Positions 26,616 to 35,527 of a stretch of DNA of 64,000 nucleotides are shown one piece after another. Origin of the DNA: an uncultured Paracoccaceae bacterium. Lineage in GTDB: Bacteria > Pseudomonadota > Alphaproteobacteria > Rhodobacterales > Rhodobacteraceae. A program made the translations under genes and the position numbers. The notes beneath the pieces were generated by a model. That model saw only the letters and a list, made by a program, of their open reading frames with translations, ran no database searches and was not told the origin of the DNA. Each line of letters opens with the position of its first letter. The first letter of the stretch is position 1. The stretch lies in assembly GCA_947495795.1 (NCBI GenBank), contig CANMAI010000009.1:209944-273943 (forward strand). Direction: 5' to 3'.

Positions 26616-27536
26616 GTGCAGACAAGTTTGACACGCGACGTGCAGTTCGTTGGTACAGGTTTGCATTCCGGCCGCCCGGCGCGGCTGACGCTTCACCCTG
26701 CAAGTGCCGATCACGGGGTGTGGTTCCGCCGCACGGATATCCGTGACCGGGACAATAGGATCGAAGCGAAATACAACGCAGTTTCTGATACAAGGCTGAA
26801 CACCCGGCTTTCCAACGCTGTGGGCGTTTCGGTGAGCACTGTGGAACATCTGATGGCGGCTCTGGCCGGTACGGGGCTGCACAACGTTCTGGTGGATATT
26901 GACGGGCCGGAAGTGCCGATCATGGACGGCAGTGCTAAGCGGTTTGTGCGCGACATTCTGGATGCGGGGCTGATAACGCTGAATGCGCCGATCAAGGCGC
27001 TGCGTATTCTGGAACCCATCGAGCATATGGAAGGTGACGCTGAGGTGCGACTGGAGCCTTTTGACGGTTTCCAGATCAGCTTTGAAATAGATTTCCCCGA
27101 TGCGGCCATCGGCCATCAAGATGCCTGTTTCGATATGATGAACGGTACATTCGTGCGCGAGCTTTCCGATTGCCGCACGTTCTGCCGCCGCTCGGATGTG
27201 GATGCGATGCAGGCAGCGGGCCTTGCACTGGGCGGCACGCTGGAGAATGCCGTGGTTGTGGAAGGTGATGCTGTGGTAAACCCCGAGGGGTTCCGCCGGG
27301 CCGATGAATGCGTGCGTCACAAGATGCTGGATGCGCTGGGCGACATGAGCCTTGCCGGGATGCCCATTCTTGGCCATTACATTGGTGCACGGGCGGGCCA
27401 CGGCCCTTCCAACCGGCTGCTGCGCAAGCTTTTTGCCACGCCACAAGCCTTTGAGATCGTGGAATGTTCGGAAGAGCAGGTGCGCCGTCTGCCCGGCTTT
27501 GGCATCCGGGCTGCCGATCTTGCGAAGGTTGGCTGA
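26616..27536 (+). CDS. lpxC: UDP-3-O-acyl-N-acetylglucosamine deacetylase LpxC
   Basis: LpxC is the zinc enzyme that commits UDP-GlcNAc derivatives to lipid A synthesis. The 306-residue product has the two-layer repeat of the family. Zinc ligands are H78 in VEHLMAAL, H235 and D239 in RHKMLDALGD, and the catalytic His is in GHGPSNRLL. E77 is the general base. GTG at 26616 is supported by AAGAGG 8 bases upstream. The gene follows ftsZ, a common arrangement, and ends with a textbook intrinsic terminator at 27607-27640. Confidence 0.97.
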   Translation: MQTSLTRDVQFVGTGLHSGRPARLTLHPASADHGVWFRRTDIRDRDNRIEAKYNAVSDTRLNTRLSNAVGVSVSTVEHLMAALAGTGLHNVLVDIDGPEVPIMDGSAKRFVRDILDAGLITLNAPIKALRILEPIEHMEGDAEVRLEPFDGFQISFEIDFPDAAIGHQDACFDMMNGTFVRELSDCRTFCRRSDVDAMQAAGLALGGTLENAVVVEGDAVVNPEGFRRADECVRHKMLDALGDMSLAGMPILGHYIGARAGHGPSNRLLRKLFATPQAFEIVECSEEQVRRLPGFGIRAADLAKVG

Positions 27537-27606
27537 ACACAGTCGCGTATCTTGCGTGCTGATCCTCTTCCACTCTCGTTTCGACCTGTGCTATGCACAT
27601 CGGGAA

Positions 27607-27640
27607 GGTGCCGGAGCAACCCGGCACCCCTCTCTTTTTT
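27607..27640 (+). terminator. Intrinsic terminator between lpxC and bamD
   Basis: A perfect 8-bp GC-rich stem, GGTGCCGG (27607-27614) with CCGGCACC (27621-27628), a 6-base loop and then CCTCTCTTTTTT. It ends lpxC transcription 18 bases before the bamD start, so bamD must depend on read-through or on a promoter inside 27537-27606. Confidence 0.85.
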
Positions 27641-27658
27641 CGGGGAAGCTTTGTCTCG

Positions 27659-28501
27659 ATGATGTCTGTGTGGCGTAGAGGTTTTGGTGGGCTGGCTTGC
27701 GGAGCATTGTTGCTTTCGCTGGGAGCTTGCGGTGTTTTTGGCGAGCCTGAGATTCCAGTGGAATCGCGCTCTGCCGAAGAGCTATTCCTGACAGCCGAGT
27801 TCGATTTGGATGAAGGCCGCCCGTTACGCGCGGCGCGGCTGTTCGATGAGGTGGAGCGGCTCTATCCCTACTCGGAATGGGCCAAGCGTTCCATGATGAT
27901 GTCGGCCTTTGCGTACTATGATGCGCGCTTTTTCTCGGAAAGCCGGGCAGCGGCGGAGCGCTATCTCGACTTCTTCCCTGCGGATCAGGATGCGGCTTAT
28001 GCGCAATATCTGATTGCGCTCAGCCATTACGATCAGATTGTGGATGTGGGCCGGGATCAGACGACGACATTTGATGCCTTGCAGGAATTGCGCGAGACGA
28101 TCGAGCGCTATCCGGACAGCGACTATGCCAAATCTGCGGCGCTGAAGTTTGATCTGGCGCTGGACCATCTTGCCGGCAAGGAGATGGAGGTGGGCCGGTA
28201 TTACCTGAAGAAGGGGCATTTCTCCGCTGCGATTAACCGGTTCCGCGTTGTGGTTGAGGATTTCCAGACAACGCAGCACACGGCGGAAGCGTTGCACCGG
28301 TTGGTGGAGTCGTATCTTTCGCTCGGGCTTTTTGATGAGGCGCAGACGGCAGGTGCCATTCTTGGCTACAATTATCAGGGGTCTGTCTGGTATCAGGACA
28401 GCTTTACCTTGCTGACGGCACAGGGCCTGGAAGCGGAGGCCAAGGGGCAGGGCTGGCTGACGCGGATCTACCGTCAGGTGATCCAGGGCAAATGGCTCTG
28501 A
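27659..28501 (+). CDS. bamD: Outer membrane protein assembly lipoprotein BamD
   Basis: BamD is the essential TPR lipoprotein of the BAM complex that folds beta-barrel proteins into the outer membrane. The 280-residue product has a lipoprotein signal with lipobox LGAC and the acylated Cys at 24. The TPR-like helices begin at SAEELFLTAEFDLDEGRPLRAARLF and include FFPADQDAAYAQYLIALSHYDQI, typical of ComL/BamD. ATG at 27659 was chosen over an open frame from 27593 because the signal peptide starts there and GGGGAAG lies about 10 bases upstream; the next codon is also ATG. It is followed by recN after 19 bases. Confidence 0.94.
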   Translation: MMSVWRRGFGGLACGALLLSLGACGVFGEPEIPVESRSAEELFLTAEFDLDEGRPLRAARLFDEVERLYPYSEWAKRSMMMSAFAYYDARFFSESRAAAERYLDFFPADQDAAYAQYLIALSHYDQIVDVGRDQTTTFDALQELRETIERYPDSDYAKSAALKFDLALDHLAGKEMEVGRYYLKKGHFSAAINRFRVVVEDFQTTQHTAEALHRLVESYLSLGLFDEAQTAGAILGYNYQGSVWYQDSFTLLTAQGLEAEAKGQGWLTRIYRQVIQGKWL

Positions 28502-28520
28502 TCCTTACTCGGGGTGGCGC

Positions 28521-30170
28521 ATGCTGCGCAGCCTGACGATCCGCAATGTGCTTCTGATCGATGAGCTGGAGCTTGAGTTCACGCCCGGGCTGAACGTGCT
28601 GACGGGTGAGACGGGGGCGGGCAAATCCATCTTGCTGGATGCTTTGGGCTTTGTGCTGGGCTGGCGTGGGCGTGCGGATATTGTGCGCGCCGGGGCAGCG
28701 CAGGGTGAGGTGCTGGCAGAGTTCGAGCTTGGGGCTGATCATCCTGCGCGGGCCGTTCTGGAGGCTGCGGACCTGCCCGTTGAGGATGAGTTATTGTTCC
28801 GGCGAACGAATACGTCCGATGGGCGCAAGCGTGGTTTTGTGAATGACAGGCGGGTTTCTGGCGATGTGCTGAAAGCGCTTTCGGCTGTGCTGGTGGAGCT
28901 GCACGGGCAGCATGATGATCGCGGGTTGCTGGACCCCAAGGGACACCGCGCCTTGCTGGATGCCTTTGGTGGAACAGAGGTTTTGCGGGGGGCGGTGCGG
29001 GAGGCATGGCGCGGGTTGGCGGCGGCGCAGAAGGCTTTGGCTGCGCGGCGGGCAGCTTTGGAAGAGGCAGCGCGGGATGCGGAATATCTGAAGCATGCCG
29101 CAAAAGAGTTGGCGGATCTGGGACCGGAGCCCGGGGAGGAGCCGGAACTGGATGCGCGGCGTCGGCTGATGCAGGCCGCCGAGAAGATCGCCGAGGATGT
29201 GGTACGTGCGGATCAGGCCTTGGGGCTTGAAGGAGCGGAAGGGCGGATTGGTGATGCGATCCGCTGGCTGGAGAGTGTGGCGGACCGGGCTGAGGGCGGC
29301 CTGGACGGGCCGATTGAGGCGCTGGGGCGGGCCTTGGTGGAATTGGATGAGGCCCAGGGCAGCATCTCCGATTTTGCGGAGAGCCTGAAGTTTGACGGGC
29401 ACGTGTTGGAAGCTGTGGAAGAGCGGCTTTTCGCGATCCGGGGGCTGGCGCGCAAGCACAATGTGGTGCCGGATGCCCTGCCTGCACTGGCAGAGGATTT
29501 TGCGGCGCAAGTGGCTGCTCTTGAGGCCGGGGACGCGGACATTGCGGCGCTTGAAGGCGCGGTTCAGGACGCAAGGGCCGCATTTGATGCTGCTGCGGGG
29601 AAGCTGAGTGCGGCGCGGGTGAAGGCCGGAGCGCAGCTTGACAAGGCGATGGCGGCGGAACTCGCCCCGCTGAAGCTGGAGCGGGCCGTTTTTTCCACCG
29701 TGATGGGATCGGCCGATCCGGGGCCCGAGGGGCTGGATCTGGTAACGTTTACTGTGGCGACGAACCCGGGCGCCCCGGCGGGACCCTTGAACAAGATCGC
29801 CTCTGGTGGGGAGCTTTCGCGGTTCCTGCTGGCGTTGAAAGTATGCCTGACGCGGGGAATTTCCGGGCTGACGATGATTTTTGATGAGATCGACCGGGGC
29901 GTTGGCGGTGCAACGGCAGATGCTGTGGGGCGCAGGCTGGCGAGCGTGGCGGAGGGCGCGCAGGTGCTGGTGGTGACGCATTCACCGCAAGTGGCCGCCT
30001 TGGGTTCGCATCATTTTCAGGTGGCAAAATCCGAGGCGGGTGGCGTGACAACAACGCATGTGGCGGCGCTGGATGCCGGTGCGCGGGTCGATGAGATTGC
30101 GCGGATGCTCTCGGGCGACGTGATCACGGATGAGGCCCGATCTGCGGCGCGGGCTTTGCTGGGGCGGTAA
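28521..30170 (+). CDS. recN: DNA repair ATPase RecN
   Basis: RecN is an SMC-like ATPase that acts early in double-strand break repair. The 549-residue protein has an N-terminal ATP head with MLRSLTIRNVLLIDELELEF and Walker A TGETGAGKS (near residues 32-40), a central coiled coil rich in Ala, Glu and Arg (about 150-370), and a C-terminal head with SGGELSRFLLALK (signature motif), MIFDEIDRGVGG (Walker B) and VVTHSPQVAALG. bamD lies 19 bases upstream, so the two are probably co-transcribed. The stop codon is part of a 23-bp inverted repeat. Confidence 0.96.
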   Translation: MLRSLTIRNVLLIDELELEFTPGLNVLTGETGAGKSILLDALGFVLGWRGRADIVRAGAAQGEVLAEFELGADHPARAVLEAADLPVEDELLFRRTNTSDGRKRGFVNDRRVSGDVLKALSAVLVELHGQHDDRGLLDPKGHRALLDAFGGTEVLRGAVREAWRGLAAAQKALAARRAALEEAARDAEYLKHAAKELADLGPEPGEEPELDARRRLMQAAEKIAEDVVRADQALGLEGAEGRIGDAIRWLESVADRAEGGLDGPIEALGRALVELDEAQGSISDFAESLKFDGHVLEAVEERLFAIRGLARKHNVVPDALPALAEDFAAQVAALEAGDADIAALEGAVQDARAAFDAAAGKLSAARVKAGAQLDKAMAAELAPLKLERAVFSTVMGSADPGPEGLDLVTFTVATNPGAPAGPLNKIASGGELSRFLLALKVCLTRGISGLTMIFDEIDRGVGGATADAVGRRLASVAEGAQVLVVTHSPQVAALGSHHFQVAKSEAGGVTTTHVAALDAGARVDEIARMLSGDVITDEARSAARALLGR

Positions 30171-30248
30171 TCCGATCCGCGCCCCGCTTCGCCGTCGGCT
30201 CCCATCCGCCCACCCACGCCACCGCCGAAGCGGGGCGCGGATCGGATT
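30169..30248. repeat. Perfect 23-bp inverted repeat between recN and the L,D-transpeptidase gene
   Basis: The arm at 30169-30191 and the arm at 30226-30248 are exact reverse complements over 23 bases (core CCGATCCGCGCCCCGCTTCG). The loop is 34 bases of C-rich DNA. The first arm includes the last two bases of the recN stop codon. The hairpin separates convergent genes and may serve as a two-way transcription stop, although no T-run follows either arm. Its length is well beyond that of ordinary terminators in this window. Confidence 0.85.
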
Positions 30249-30337
30249 GATGCGCATGCGGTGGGTCTAGGCGACCGAGAGCTTCATCGTTAGCCCCGGT
30301 TGCCGCGTCGCAAGTCAAATGCGAGCTGCTCTCGCTG

Positions 30338-30919
30338 TCAGAGCAGAACGACTTGTGTTCCGATCTTTGCCATCTCGAACAGTTCTTCGATGTGTTCGTT
30401 GAAAAGGCCGATACAGCCGTTGGAGGATTTGCGGCCGATCTTTCGGACATCGTTTGTGCCGTGGATGCGGTAATACTGCCAACTGAGGTTCAGAGCCCGC
30501 GTGCCCAGCGGATTTTGCGGCCCGGGGCCGACATAGGTGGGCAGATCCGGGTTACGCTTCAGCATGGACGGTGTGGGCCGCCATTCTGGCCCGTCGCGCT
30601 TGAGTGTGACTTCCGTGCGGCCGCGGCGTGTGAGCTCATCCGTGAGGGGGACGGAGCTTGGGTAGACGCGGGTGATGCTCTCATCTTCGGACCAGTAGAA
30701 GACGGTGCGCGACTGCGTATCGCAAAGGATGGCGCCGCCCTTGAGGTTTTCGAAGTGATCGCGCCAATCTTGCAGCTTGAAGCCGGAGACGCGGCGCTTG
30801 ATGCCTTCCGTCACAGGCTCCAGTGCTGGGTCGGCGGTTTGTGCGATTGCGGGAGCCGCCAGAGTAACGCCTGCGCTGGCAAGGCCGAGGATTGTGAAAC
30901 TGCGGCGTGTCAGGGTCAT
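30338..30919 (-). CDS. L,D-transpeptidase (YkuD family)
   Basis: YkuD-domain enzymes form 3-3 cross-links in peptidoglycan or attach lipoproteins to it, in the periplasm. The 193-residue product has a twin-arginine-like signal (MTLTRRSFTILGLASAG, cleavage after AIA near residue 26). The active site is visible: H153 in RIHGTND and the nucleophile C169 in SSNGCIGL. In the usual motif S-x-GC-(I/V)-R the last residue is Arg, but here it is Gly171. ATG at 30919 is used. The flavin dehydrogenase gene ends 76 bp upstream on the same strand. Confidence 0.88.
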   Translation of the reverse strand: MTLTRRSFTILGLASAGVTLAAPAIAQTADPALEPVTEGIKRRVSGFKLQDWRDHFENLKGGAILCDTQSRTVFYWSEDESITRVYPSSVPLTDELTRRGRTEVTLKRDGPEWRPTPSMLKRNPDLPTYVGPGPQNPLGTRALNLSWQYYRIHGTNDVRKIGRKSSNGCIGLFNEHIEELFEMAKIGTQVVLL

Positions 30920-30995
30920 AAGGGTGCTCGCTCCTTGAAATTTGGCATGACAAAATCATGTTGCTCCGCCGTGTGCAATTCACTGCTGCGTGAGG

Positions 30996-32369
30996 TTAGT
31001 TTATCTGCACAACTTTGCCGGGATTCAGGATGTTTTGCGGGTCGAGTGTGCGTTTGAGATCGCCCATCACATTCCAGGCGGCCCCATGCTCTTCAGCCAT
31101 GTATTTCATCTTGCCCTGACCTACGCCATGTTCGCCGGTGACAGTACCACCGAGCGCTAGGGCGCGGGTGGCCATGCGGTGCGCGAGATCCTTGGCCTCA
31201 GCAAGTTCCTTCGCGTTTCCGGGTTCCACCAGGAGCGCGGTGTGGTAGTTGCCGTCGCCCACATGGCCGAGGATCGGGCCTATCAGGCTGCTTTCCGCAA
31301 GATCGGCTTGCGTATCCGCGATTGCCCTGGCCAGTTGGGATATCGGCACGCAGATGTCGGTGGTGAGCGCCTGGCAACCGGGGCGGAGGCCCTTGGTGGC
31401 GAGATAGGATTGGTGGCGCATTTTCCAGAGATTGTTCCTGTCTTCCGACTTTGTTGCCCATTTGAAACCGTCTCCGCCATGCTCTGAAGCGATTTCCGCA
31501 ACCAGTTCAGCTTGTTCGGCGACGGCGCTTTCGGACCCGTGGAATTCGAGGAAGAGATGCGTTTGCTCCGGCATATCGGCGGAAAAATGAGTGTTGAGGC
31601 CGCGGATCGAGATCTCATCCAGAAGCTCGATCCGGGCCATCGGCACACCCATCTGGATTGTCTGGATCACGGTGTTAACGGCCGATGGTATATCCGGGAA
31701 CGCGCAGACAGCGGCTGAGATCGCCTCCGGCTGACCCTGAAGCCGGACGGTCAGTTCGGTGATGATGCCGAGTGTGCCTTCAGAGCCGATCATCAGCTTG
31801 GTGAGATCGTAGCCAGCGGCAGACTTGCGGGCGCGGGAGCCGGTGCGGATGATGCGGCCATCGGCGAGGACAACTTCGAGCGCCATCACGTTTTCGCGCA
31901 TGGTGCCGTAGCGCACGGCCGTGGTGCCGGAAGCGCGGGTGGAGGCCATGCCGCCAAGGGAGGCATTGGCGCCAGGGTCCACGGGGAAAAAGAGGCCGGT
32001 GGCGCGGAGATCCTCGTTCAGCGCCTCGCGGGTGACGCCGGGCTGGACGACCGCTATCATGTCTTCCGCGAGAACTTCGATCACGCTGTTCATCCGGCTC
32101 ATATCCAGAGAAATGCCGCCCCGAACCGCGAGTGCATTGCCTTCGAGCGAGGTGCCGGTGCCCCAGGCCACGATAGGGCAGCCCTCTGCCGCGCAGATCT
32201 TCACGATCTTGGCCACTTCCTCCGTGTTTTCCGGATAGGCGACACCATCTGGCAGTGTTTCGGCAAAATAGCTCTCATTTTGCCCGTGAAGCGACCTGCT
32301 GGCCGCACTTGTCTCAAAACGGGTGCCGAGTGCCTTGCGCAGAGCTTCAATCGCGGTTTCAATGCTCAT
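30996..32369 (-). CDS. FAD-linked oxidase, D-lactate dehydrogenase (cytochrome) type
   Basis: A 457-residue flavoprotein of the FAD_binding_4 plus FAD-oxidase C-terminal family. The PCMH-type FAD site shows PIVAWGTGTSLEGNALAVRG, GLFFPVDPGANASLGGMAST and GSEGTLGIITELTVRLQ. The C-terminal substrate domain carries GHVGDGNYHTALLV and TGEHGVGQGKMKYM, whose histidines bind metal or substrate in D-lactate and D-2-hydroxyglutarate dehydrogenases. This points to oxidation of a D-2-hydroxy acid with transfer of electrons to cytochrome c or quinone. The GlcD subunit of glycolate oxidase is a close relative, but no glcE or glcF is adjacent. Transcribed away from the thioesterase gene at 32426. Confidence 0.85.
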   Translation of the reverse strand: MSIETAIEALRKALGTRFETSAASRSLHGQNESYFAETLPDGVAYPENTEEVAKIVKICAAEGCPIVAWGTGTSLEGNALAVRGGISLDMSRMNSVIEVLAEDMIAVVQPGVTREALNEDLRATGLFFPVDPGANASLGGMASTRASGTTAVRYGTMRENVMALEVVLADGRIIRTGSRARKSAAGYDLTKLMIGSEGTLGIITELTVRLQGQPEAISAAVCAFPDIPSAVNTVIQTIQMGVPMARIELLDEISIRGLNTHFSADMPEQTHLFLEFHGSESAVAEQAELVAEIASEHGGDGFKWATKSEDRNNLWKMRHQSYLATKGLRPGCQALTTDICVPISQLARAIADTQADLAESSLIGPILGHVGDGNYHTALLVEPGNAKELAEAKDLAHRMATRALALGGTVTGEHGVGQGKMKYMAEEHGAAWNVMGDLKRTLDPQNILNPGKVVQIN

Positions 32370-32425
32370 GTTGTCCCTTCTCTCGGGCTGGTTTTACCCG
32401 AGTGACTGGCGATTGAAAGGTTTGA

Positions 32426-32941
32426 ATGTTGTCGCTCCCCCGCCATGGGCATGATGGCCCTTATGCCGCACCTCTGAAATCACCCGCACGGCGCGTGCCG
32501 AAAGACTGGATCGATTATAATGGCCATATGAATGTGGCCTACTACACGATGGCCTTCGATCAGGCGGTTGACCATTTTCTGGAAGCGGAGCTTGGGATCG
32601 GAGAGAGTTTCGCGGCGGAGGCACGGCAGGGGCCTTATGCGCTGCAATCGAACATCTGCTATCTGGGCGAGTTGCTTGAGGGCACTGAGTTTACTGTGGA
32701 CGCGCAATTGGTGGATTATGATGCCAAGCGGCTTCACCTGATGCTGGAGATGCGGGATGCAGAGGGCACGTTGGCGGCCACCTGCGAAGAAATGCTGATG
32801 AATGTGGATCTGGAGGCGCGGCGGAGCACGGCTTACCCTGATTGGGCGCAGGCGCGCGCGGCTCGGATGGCGGCGGATCATGCCCATCTGCCAAGGCCTT
32901 CGCAGATGGGCCAGCGGATTGGCATCCGCCGGAAAGGCTGA
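32426..32941 (+). CDS. Hotdog-fold acyl-CoA thioesterase
   Basis: A 171-residue thioesterase of the 4-hydroxybenzoyl-CoA/betainyl-CoA type hotdog family. The signature DWIDYNGHMNVAYYTMAFDQA is at about residues 31-50 (Asp/Asn-Gly-His-Met core), followed by the long helix and the sheet with QSNICYLGELLEGTEFTVDAQL. Such enzymes hydrolyse short or polar acyl-CoA esters; the exact substrate is unknown. ATG at 32426 has AAAGG 8 bases before it. The clc-type channel gene starts 3 bases after its stop, so the pair is probably one operon by chance of spacing. Confidence 0.82.
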   Translation: MLSLPRHGHDGPYAAPLKSPARRVPKDWIDYNGHMNVAYYTMAFDQAVDHFLEAELGIGESFAAEARQGPYALQSNICYLGELLEGTEFTVDAQLVDYDAKRLHLMLEMRDAEGTLAATCEEMLMNVDLEARRSTAYPDWAQARAARMAADHAHLPRPSQMGQRIGIRRKG

Positions 32942-32944
32942 GCG

Positions 32945-34621
32945 GTGCGCCGCGCCCTTGCCACGTGGCTGAGTGGATCCTGGTCGCGCGGGTGTGACGG
33001 CGCTGCGAGTGGATGGGCAACGCTACGGGGGCGGGGGCCCGGCAAGGTTCAATTCTGGCTGATTGCTTTGGTGGTGGGCACCTGTGCGGGCCTTGGTGCC
33101 GTGGGGTTCCGGCAGGCCATTGTCGTTCTTCAAGAACTGATTTACGGCGAGAATGATACTGCACTGGCGAGCCACGCGGCCGGATTGCATTGGGGATGGA
33201 TCGTGACGATCCCCATTCTCGGCGGGCTGGTGGTGGGATGGATCCTTCATCTTTTTACGCCCGATGGCCGGGCACGCTCTGTTGCTCATGTGATCGAGGG
33301 GGCTGCGTTGCGCGACGGAAGGGTGGAGCGGAGAGCTGGGCTTGCCTCCACCGCCGCATCGCTGATCACGCTTTGCACGGGTGGCTCCACCGGGCGGGAG
33401 GGGCCGGTGATCCATATCGGGGCGGTGATCTCCAGCTGGGTGAGCGAGCGGATCAATGCGGACGGGATTACCGGGCGGGATTTGCTGGGATGCGCGGCTG
33501 CGGCGGCAGTATCTGCCTCGTTCAATGCGCCGATTGCGGGCGCGCTCTTTGCGCTGGAGGTGATCCTGCGGCATTTTGCGGTGCATGCATTTGCGCCGAT
33601 TGTGATTGCCTCTGTTTCCGGTGCCGTGGTGTCCCGGCTTCTGGTGGGGGATGTGACGGAATTCATGTTGCCGCATCCGACGCTTGCCTTCTATGTGGAG
33701 TTGCCTGCCTTCATGATCCTTGGGCTGCTTTCGGGCCTTGTGGCGGCCGTGATGATCTGGGGGATTTTTGCGGCGGAGGATCTGGGCGATCTGGTGCAGG
33801 AGCAAACGAGGATGCCGCGCTGGTTGCGGCCAGCGGTTTCAGGCGCTTTGCTGGGCATTCTGGCCATTTGGTTTCCGCATATCATCGGGGTTGGTTACGA
33901 GACGACGAGCAATGCGTTGACAGGCGACCTGATGCTCTGGCAGGCGATGGTGTTTGTTGTAATCAAGATCATCGCAGTGGCGCTGACTGTGGCGGGGCGT
34001 ATGGGGGGCGGTGTGTTTTCACCTTCGCTTATGGTGGGTGCGCTGACGGGACTGGCCTTTGGCTATGTGGCGACAGCGATCTTTCCCACCGTTTCCGGTG
34101 CAGTGGGGCTGTATGCACTGGCCGGGATGGGGGCTGTGGCGGCCGCTGTGCTGGGCGCGCCGATTTCCACCACGCTGATTGTGTTCGAGCTGACCGGGGA
34201 TTGGCAGACGGGGCTGGCGGTGATGGTGGCGGTATCGCTTTCCTCCTCTCTTTGCTCGCGGCTGGTGGACCGGAGCTTCTTTCTTGCGCAGATCGAGCGG
34301 CGGGGGGTGCATCTGGCAGCCGGGCCGCAGGCTTATCTGCCCGCCACGATCTCTGTGGGGCGGCTGACACGGCTGCGGGGCGGGGAGGGCTCTGCCTCTG
34401 ACACGCTGTGCTATGAGTTGATCGAGCAGGGCGTGTTTTTGCGGCGAAGCGATACGCTTGAGACGGCATTGCCGATGCTGGACCGGGTGGGGGAGAGCTT
34501 CCTGCCGGTGGTGACGGCGGGCGAGGATGGCGATGAATTGATCGGTGCGATTTTCCATCTTGATGCATTGAAGGCTTACAATCGGGCGCTGGCAGAAACG
34601 GCGCGCGAGGAGCATTCATGA
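32945..34621 (+). CDS. ClC family chloride channel/transporter with CBS-like tail
   Basis: A 558-residue ClC protein with about ten to twelve membrane helices. The selectivity-filter motif GGSTGREGP (near residue 140-148) keeps the gating Glu found in proton-coupled exchangers, and MGGGVFSPSLMVGAL and LGAPISTTLIVFELTGDW match the second filter and late helices. The C-terminal 110 residues (from about 445) look like a degenerate pair of CBS domains. GTG at 32945 is used. The first about 30 residues are Arg- and Gly-rich and weakly supported, so a later start is possible. ClC proteins exchange chloride and protons across the inner membrane. Confidence 0.88.
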   Translation: MRRALATWLSGSWSRGCDGAASGWATLRGRGPGKVQFWLIALVVGTCAGLGAVGFRQAIVVLQELIYGENDTALASHAAGLHWGWIVTIPILGGLVVGWILHLFTPDGRARSVAHVIEGAALRDGRVERRAGLASTAASLITLCTGGSTGREGPVIHIGAVISSWVSERINADGITGRDLLGCAAAAAVSASFNAPIAGALFALEVILRHFAVHAFAPIVIASVSGAVVSRLLVGDVTEFMLPHPTLAFYVELPAFMILGLLSGLVAAVMIWGIFAAEDLGDLVQEQTRMPRWLRPAVSGALLGILAIWFPHIIGVGYETTSNALTGDLMLWQAMVFVVIKIIAVALTVAGRMGGGVFSPSLMVGALTGLAFGYVATAIFPTVSGAVGLYALAGMGAVAAAVLGAPISTTLIVFELTGDWQTGLAVMVAVSLSSSLCSRLVDRSFFLAQIERRGVHLAAGPQAYLPATISVGRLTRLRGGEGSASDTLCYELIEQGVFLRRSDTLETALPMLDRVGESFLPVVTAGEDGDELIGAIFHLDALKAYNRALAETAREEHS

Positions 34622-34908
34622 CAGTGTTTTCGGCCTTGAAGGTCGGCAGCCGCATTCTCGTAAACTGCCTCCCAAGAAAGTCAAAATTTCTTTGAACCAC
34701 TCCGGGCCAAGGAGAGACTAAGGGGTGTCTGCAGATTGCGAGCGGCAGTCTGTTTGATATGAGCGGGAAGTGGATATGGAAATTTCTAAATGTGATCAAT
34801 GCTGTAGTGTATTAGATATGAAGAGGCTTCGTTCATACGGGTGGGCGCTTCCTTCCTAAAGGCCGCTCTCTCTCATCCGGTAATTGGCCAACAGTAGGAG
34901 ACGATAAA
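34622..34908. other. Non-coding gap before cytochrome b561 gene
   Basis: This 287-bp AT-richer stretch separates the ClC gene from the cytochrome gene on the same strand. It presumably contains the promoter of the cytochrome gene, but no element was convincing. A 27-codon frame at 34776-34859 has a nearby GGGAAG but no other support. Nothing else was recognised. Confidence 0.4.
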
Positions 34909-35475
34909 GTGAGTATGCGAAACACAAAGGATGGCTACGGCGCCTTCACCAAACTCTTTCATTGGCTGATCGTTATTCTGTTTGCGCTTCAGTATGTCGG
35001 CGCAAACATCATGACCCGGGTTGAGAGGGGAGAGACGGTTATTGGATTGTCGCAGGGAGACTACTACAACTGGCATAAATCCCTCGGGCTGGTCGCCCTG
35101 GCCATCGCCATTTTTCGCCTCATCAATCGCCATATGGGTCGGCTCCCCGATTGGGCACCGACGCTCAGCAAGGGTGAGCAGCGCTTTATCCACCGAGATG
35201 AGCAGATCCTGTATCTCGCCATGTTCATCATGCCGATCAGCGGATATCTTTATGTGATGTCAGGTGGGTACGGCGTGCAGCTTTTCGGAGTTTGGAAACT
35301 CGACAACCCGATTGGCAAATGGAAAGAGTTGGAGTTCATCACGAAATGGATCCATATCGTCGCAAGCTATGCGCTTCTGGCCGGGATAGTCGGCCATCTG
35401 TTTGTCGTGTTGCGGCATCAGCTTGTTCTGAAAGACGGGCTGATCAAGCGTATGCTGCCAGGGCGGAGCAAGTAG
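34909..35475 (+). CDS. Cytochrome b561
   Basis: A 188-residue di-heme b561 (YodB/CybB type) inner-membrane protein that passes electrons between quinol and a periplasmic or membrane partner. Four membrane helices are visible at about residues 16-33, 56-73, 98-115 and 147-168. Candidate heme ligands are H18, H56, H149 and H163, matching the conserved positions on helices 1, 2 and 4. GTG at 34909 was chosen because GGAG lies 9 bases upstream; an ATG two codons later is also possible. No cytochrome c or YceI partner is adjacent. Confidence 0.9.
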   Translation: MSMRNTKDGYGAFTKLFHWLIVILFALQYVGANIMTRVERGETVIGLSQGDYYNWHKSLGLVALAIAIFRLINRHMGRLPDWAPTLSKGEQRFIHRDEQILYLAMFIMPISGYLYVMSGGYGVQLFGVWKLDNPIGKWKELEFITKWIHIVASYALLAGIVGHLFVVLRHQLVLKDGLIKRMLPGRSK

Positions 35476-35527
35476 AGCAACTGTAAAGGGCTGTTTTCCG
35501 GCGTCGAACGCGAGCCCTGCATTGCAA

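Noticed and set aside
34776..34859. A 27-residue ORF with a CDQCC stretch and a nearby GGGAAG
   Set aside because: Possible but unsupported. It is too short to judge from composition and has no recognised relatives.
34622..34908. Riboswitch or structured RNA before cytochrome b561
   Set aside because: Only short imperfect repeats (AAGAAA/TTTCTT) were seen; nothing matched a known aptamer layout.
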